Source of the DNA: Mesorhizobium sp.
GTDB lineage: Bacteria; Pseudomonadota; Alphaproteobacteria; Rhizobiales; Rhizobiaceae
Direction: 5' to 3'
Length of the DNA: 50,780 nt
Assembly: GCF_017306585.1 (NCBI RefSeq)
Contig: NZ_JAFKIC010000128.1
Coordinates: 1 to 50,780, forward strand
A program made the position numbers and the translations under genes. Shown in pieces: positions 48,130 through 50,780 of the stretch. Position 1 is the first letter of the stretch, and every line of letters begins with the position of its first letter. The notes beneath the pieces are model-generated. The model was not told the DNA's origin and searched no databases. It worked only from the letters and a program-made list of their open reading frames with translations.

Positions 48130-48861
48130 GTGGATTTTGATTTCTATCTTTCAACGATGTGGAGCGTGCTGAAAGCACTGCCGCTCACGCTCGAGATCTG
48201 GTTCTTCGGCATTGCCTTCGGCCTCGTCATCGCCACCGGCCTGACCTGGCTGCGGGCGTCGGGCTACAAATCGGGCGAATATTTCACCCGCGCCTATGTC
48301 TTCATCTTCCGCGGCTCGCCGCTCCTGGTGCAGCTCTATCTGATCTATTTCGGGCTTTCCCAGTTCGATTTTGTGCGCCACAGCCCGATCCTGTGGCCGA
48401 TCCTGCGCGACCCGATGTATTGCACCATCGTCGCGATGGCCTTGAACACGGCCGCCTATGAAAGCGAGATTTTCCGCGGCGCGCTGCGGGCGGTGCCTGT
48501 CGGCCAGATCGAGGCGGCCAAGGCTTTCGGCATGTCGGCCTTCACCCGCTTCCGCATTGTTACGCTGCCGATCGCCTTGCGGCTGGCGCTGCCGGCCTAT
48601 TCGACCGAGATCATCCTGATGACGAAGGCGACGGCGCTCGCTTCCGTGGTCACGATCATGGAGATGATGGGAACGGCGCAGAAAATCCAGCACGACACGT
48701 TCCGGCCGATCGAGGTGCTCACTTGCGCAGGCGTAATCTACCTGCTGCTCAACCTGTCGATCGCCCGGCTGTTCGCCTGGGTCGAATACGCGCTTTCGCC
48801 GCATCTGCGACCGGCCCCAGACCGGTCGCAGCAGATCAAGCCCGTCCCGGAGGTGTTGTGA
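48130..48861 (+). CDS. Polar amino acid ABC transporter, permease 2 (HisM-like)
   Basis: 243 residues with FRGSPLLVQLYLIYFGLSQF and the EAA loop QIEAAKAFGMSAFTRFRIVT. GTG start at 48130 preceded by GAGG. Its TGA overlaps the ATG of the ATPase gene by one base, showing coupling. Confidence 0.89.
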   Translation: MDFDFYLSTMWSVLKALPLTLEIWFFGIAFGLVIATGLTWLRASGYKSGEYFTRAYVFIFRGSPLLVQLYLIYFGLSQFDFVRHSPILWPILRDPMYCTIVAMALNTAAYESEIFRGALRAVPVGQIEAAKAFGMSAFTRFRIVTLPIALRLALPAYSTEIILMTKATALASVVTIMEMMGTAQKIQHDTFRPIEVLTCAGVIYLLLNLSIARLFAWVEYALSPHLRPAPDRSQQIKPVPEVL

Positions 48862-49676
48862 TGTCGGCAAGTCCCGCCGCTGCCGCCAATGCGGAACCGT
48901 CCCCCGACGCGATGGCGGCCATCAGCGTCAAGGATATGCGCAAGTGCTTCGGCGACCACGAGGTGCTCAAGGGCATTTCGCTCGAAGCCCACAAGGGCGA
49001 TGTCATCTCGATCCTCGGCTCCTCGGGATCCGGAAAGAGCACGTTGCTGCGCTGTATCAATCTGCTGGAGACCCCTGATTCCGGCGAAGTGCGGGTAGGC
49101 GGCGAACTCATCCGGATGAAGCAGGGCCAGGGCGGTCATCAGACGCCGGCCGATATCCGCCAGGTGGAACGGATTCGCGCCGACCTCGCCATGGTTTTCC
49201 AGAGCTTCAATCTCTGGTCGCACATGACCGTGCTGGAAAACCTCGTCGCCGCGCCGGTGCATGTGCAGAAGCGCCCGCGCGCCGAATGCCTGGAACAGGC
49301 GGAAGCGCTGCTGAAGCGCGTCGGCATATGGGAGCGCCGCAACTATTATCCGCCCCACATGTCGGGCGGCCAGCAGCAGCGCGCGGCAATCGCGCGGGCC
49401 TTGGCGATGAATCCCAAGGTGATGCTGTTCGACGAGCCGACATCCGCGCTCGATCCCGAACTGGTCGGCGAGGTGCTTCGGGTCATGCGCTCGCTCGCGG
49501 AAGAAGGGCGCACCATGCTGGTCGTGACCCATGAAATGGGCTTTGCCCGCGACGTGTCGAGCAAGGTGATGTTCCTTCACAAGGGCGAGGTGGATTCGCT
49601 GGGCGAGCCGAAGGAAATGTTCGCCAGGCCGCCCACGCAGCAGTTCAAGCAGTTCATCACCAACTTCAACAAGTGA
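48861..49676 (+). CDS. Polar amino acid ABC transporter, ATP-binding protein
   Basis: 271 residues of the HisP/GlnQ type: Walker A GSSGSGKSTLLRCINLLE, Q-loop MVFQSFNLWSHMTV, signature MSGGQQQRAAIARAL, Walker B VMLFDEPTSALDPE, switch VVTHEMGFARDVSSKVMFLH. The first about 20 residues are a variable Ala/Pro-rich tail. It is the only polar amino acid ATPase in the window and might also serve the ATPase-less system at 37589-39826. Confidence 0.9.
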   Translation: MSASPAAAANAEPSPDAMAAISVKDMRKCFGDHEVLKGISLEAHKGDVISILGSSGSGKSTLLRCINLLETPDSGEVRVGGELIRMKQGQGGHQTPADIRQVERIRADLAMVFQSFNLWSHMTVLENLVAAPVHVQKRPRAECLEQAEALLKRVGIWERRNYYPPHMSGGQQQRAAIARALAMNPKVMLFDEPTSALDPELVGEVLRVMRSLAEEGRTMLVVTHEMGFARDVSSKVMFLHKGEVDSLGEPKEMFARPPTQQFKQFITNFNK

Positions 49677-49715
49677 CGCGACTGCGGGCGATAGGCCCTA
49701 ACTCTTTATTTTTTC

Positions 49716-49783
49716 GCAATTCCCCAGGGGAAACGCTACGCGTTTCTCCCGGGGAAACCGTTTCACACTTTTCCTGGAATTGC
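49716..49783. repeat. Intergenic composite palindrome (rhizobial repeat)
   Basis: Outer arms GCAATTCC (49716-49723) and GGAATTGC (49776-49783). Inside are AAACGC-TAC-GCGTTT (49731-49745) and CCCCAGGGG/CCCGGGG. A T-rich run lies just upstream (49706-49714). It sits between the convergent ATPase and phnN genes, probably serving as terminator. The minus-strand reading AGAGCAATTCCAGGAAAAGT is a word I recall from many Rhizobiales intergenic regions. Confidence 0.75.
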
Positions 49784-49784
49784 T

Positions 49785-50414
49785 CTAGATCAGACCCGAC
49801 ATGTCGGAGAAGGCCATGGCCTTGCGCAGCAGGTCGGCGAAACGCTCGCCGGCGGCCTCGCGCGGGCCGCTATTGTCGATCGACGTGACGCCGGGGCCGG
49901 ACAAGGTGACATTGGCGCTGCGCGCCAGGCGGGCCAGCACTTCGCCGCGCGACTCGCGGCCGCGCATCGCCAGCCGTTCGGCCAGCACCTCGGGCGACGC
50001 GGTGATCTCGACGACGGCCAGGTTGGCATAGCGCTCGCGCAAGGCGGGGATGACCGCGCGCGACACGTTGGCCACGGCGACATGGCCATTGGAGACGGAC
50101 CAGTCGACATCGGCGGGCAGGCCGTAGCGCAGGCCGTGCGCTTCCCAGGAAAGGGCGAAGGCGCCGTCGGCCTCGGCCTCGGCGAAGGCGGCGTCGGCCA
50201 GCGTGTCGTGGTCCTCGCTCGCCGCGTCGCTCGGCCGCGTGATGACGCGGCGCACGAACTCCAGCCGGCTCTCATCGGCGAAAAGAGCCTTGGCGTAGCC
50301 GATCACCGTGTCCTTGCCCGCGCCGCTCGGACCGACGACGGCGACAAAGACGCCATGGCGGATCGGAAACGTCTCGGCCGACAGTTCGCGCTCGATCAAG
50401 GCCGACACCATCAT
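49785..50414 (-). CDS. phnN: Ribose 1,5-bisphosphate phosphokinase PhnN
   Basis: 209 residues, guanylate-kinase-like P-loop enzyme that phosphorylates ribose 1,5-bisphosphate to PRPP in the C-P lyase phosphonate pathway. Walker A GPSGAGKDTV (about residues 28-37), then RRVITRPSDAASEDHDTL, FALSWEAHGLRYGLP and VSRAVIPALRERYANLAVVE are characteristic. It overlaps the phnM end by four bases (ATGA) on the minus strand, as in rhizobial phn operons. Its 3' neighbour is a repeat element, so it may end the operon. Confidence 0.9.
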   Translation of the reverse strand: MMVSALIERELSAETFPIRHGVFVAVVGPSGAGKDTVIGYAKALFADESRLEFVRRVITRPSDAASEDHDTLADAAFAEAEADGAFALSWEAHGLRYGLPADVDWSVSNGHVAVANVSRAVIPALRERYANLAVVEITASPEVLAERLAMRGRESRGEVLARLARSANVTLSGPGVTSIDNSGPREAAGERFADLLRKAMAFSDMSGLI

Positions 50415-50780
50415 GCGACCCGGCGTCCCTGCCGCCAGACGGTGCGCACCACAGGCACATGGTCGTCGACGCGCACGCGCACCAGATCGGCGCGACGACC
50501 CTGTTCGATGACGCCGCGATCGTCAAGGCCGACGGCCTGGGCCGGGTTCTTCGAAACCATCGCCACCGCCTGCGGCAGCGAAATGCCTTCGACCATGTCA
50601 CCGAGGAAAAAGGCCGACTGGATCAGGCTGAACGGGATGTAGTCGGAGGACAAGATATCGAGCAGGCCGTCGCTGGCCAGCGTACGGGCCGAGACATTGC
50701 CGGAATGCGAGGCGCCGCGCATGACGTTGGGCGCGCCCATCAGCACGCCGAGCCCGGCGGCCTTCGAGGCGCGCGCCGCT
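50411..50780 (-). CDS. phnM: PhnM, C-terminal part (runs off the window)
   Basis: The last about 122 codons of an amidohydrolase-family protein matching alpha-D-ribose 1-methylphosphonate 5-triphosphate diphosphatase, which releases pyrophosphate in C-P lyase phosphonate degradation. Visible: LMGAPNVMRGASHSGNVSA, LDILSSDYIPFSLIQSAFFL with the metal-site aspartate, and the closing KNPAQAVGLDDRGVIEQGRRADLVRV sandwich. The frame is open to base 50780, so the catalytic N-terminal part lies outside. Coupled to phnN. Confidence 0.9.
   Translation of the reverse strand, partial: AARASKAAGLGVLMGAPNVMRGASHSGNVSARTLASDGLLDILSSDYIPFSLIQSAFFLGDMVEGISLPQAVAMVSKNPAQAVGLDDRGVIEQGRRADLVRVRVDDHVPVVRTVWRQGRRVA

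Noticed and set aside
1-50780. CRISPR arrays, transposases, integrases, toxin-antitoxin pairs or defence systems
   Set aside because: No regularly spaced repeats and no recognisable proteins of these kinds in any frame. The repeats seen are hairpin-type intergenic elements.

Overview
The window looks like chromosomal or megaplasmid DNA of a high-GC alphaproteobacterium of the Rhizobiales, most likely Mesorhizobium or a close relative. The reasons are the dense co-directional ABC-transporter operons, the many acid-sugar enzymes, the codon usage, and intergenic palindromes of a type I associate with Mesorhizobium genomes (20228-20326, 49716-49783). This assignment is from memory and was not checked by search. 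I see no rRNA, tRNA, CRISPR array, phage gene or insertion sequence.

Layout. (1) 1-4.5 kb: an AraC regulator, then on the minus strand a Tat-exported flavin amine oxidase, a periplasmic cytochrome c, an exported RidA-type imine hydrolase and a small secreted protein of unknown function. (2) 4.8-12.7 kb: a LacI regulator diverging from a sugar ABC transporter, followed by two unusual SDR-fold proteins and an aldose 1-epimerase. (3) 12.8-14.5 kb: a PadR/DUF1700-like/GIN-domain envelope module. (4) 14.5-18.9 kb (minus): a second sugar ABC transporter with an SDR. (5) 19.1-37.6 kb: a large sugar-acid island with a LacI regulator of the gluconate-repressor type, two enolase-superfamily dehydratases, a split transketolase, an SDR, an E1alpha-E1beta-lipoyl fusion, a D-2-hydroxyacid dehydrogenase, a degenerate E2-like protein, a GntR regulator, a third sugar ABC transporter with two tandem binding proteins, and an SMP-30 lactonase. 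(6) 37.6-39.8 kb (minus): a polar-solute ABC binding protein with two permeases, one frameshifted, and no ATPase. (7) 40.2-46.2 kb (minus): a ferric/phosphonate-type ABC importer, two membrane proteins and an RpiR regulator. (8) 46.4-49.7 kb: a complete polar amino acid ABC importer. (9) 49.8 kb to the edge: phnN and part of phnM.

How it fits together. Two short sequence words tie the central island together. The 13-mer ATTATAATAGCAT (or its complement) occurs exactly four times, each in an intergenic region (before 10410, 25639, 30930 and, on the minus strand, 39826). A related dyad precedes the GntR gene itself. The 14-mer TGGTACCGGTATCA occurs exactly three times, in the promoters of the 24153 (minus), 30930 and 39826 (minus) transcription units. 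It always faces the downstream gene and resembles the operator of E. coli gluconate repressor GntR, a LacI-family protein. My reading is that the GntR protein (29897) and the LacI protein (19165) co-regulate a catabolic pathway: uptake, lactone opening, dehydration to a 2-oxo-3-deoxy acid, then thiamine-dependent cleavage or oxidation. The window holds no sugar kinase or 2-keto-3-deoxy acid aldolase, which points to a non-phosphorylating route using the unusual 2-oxoacid dehydrogenase.

All six intervals that follow a solute-binding-protein gene in the four sugar and amino acid systems carrying one, plus the ATPase-less system, contain a perfect stem-loop. This suggests a shared means of expressing the binding protein in excess. 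The ferric-type system is the exception.
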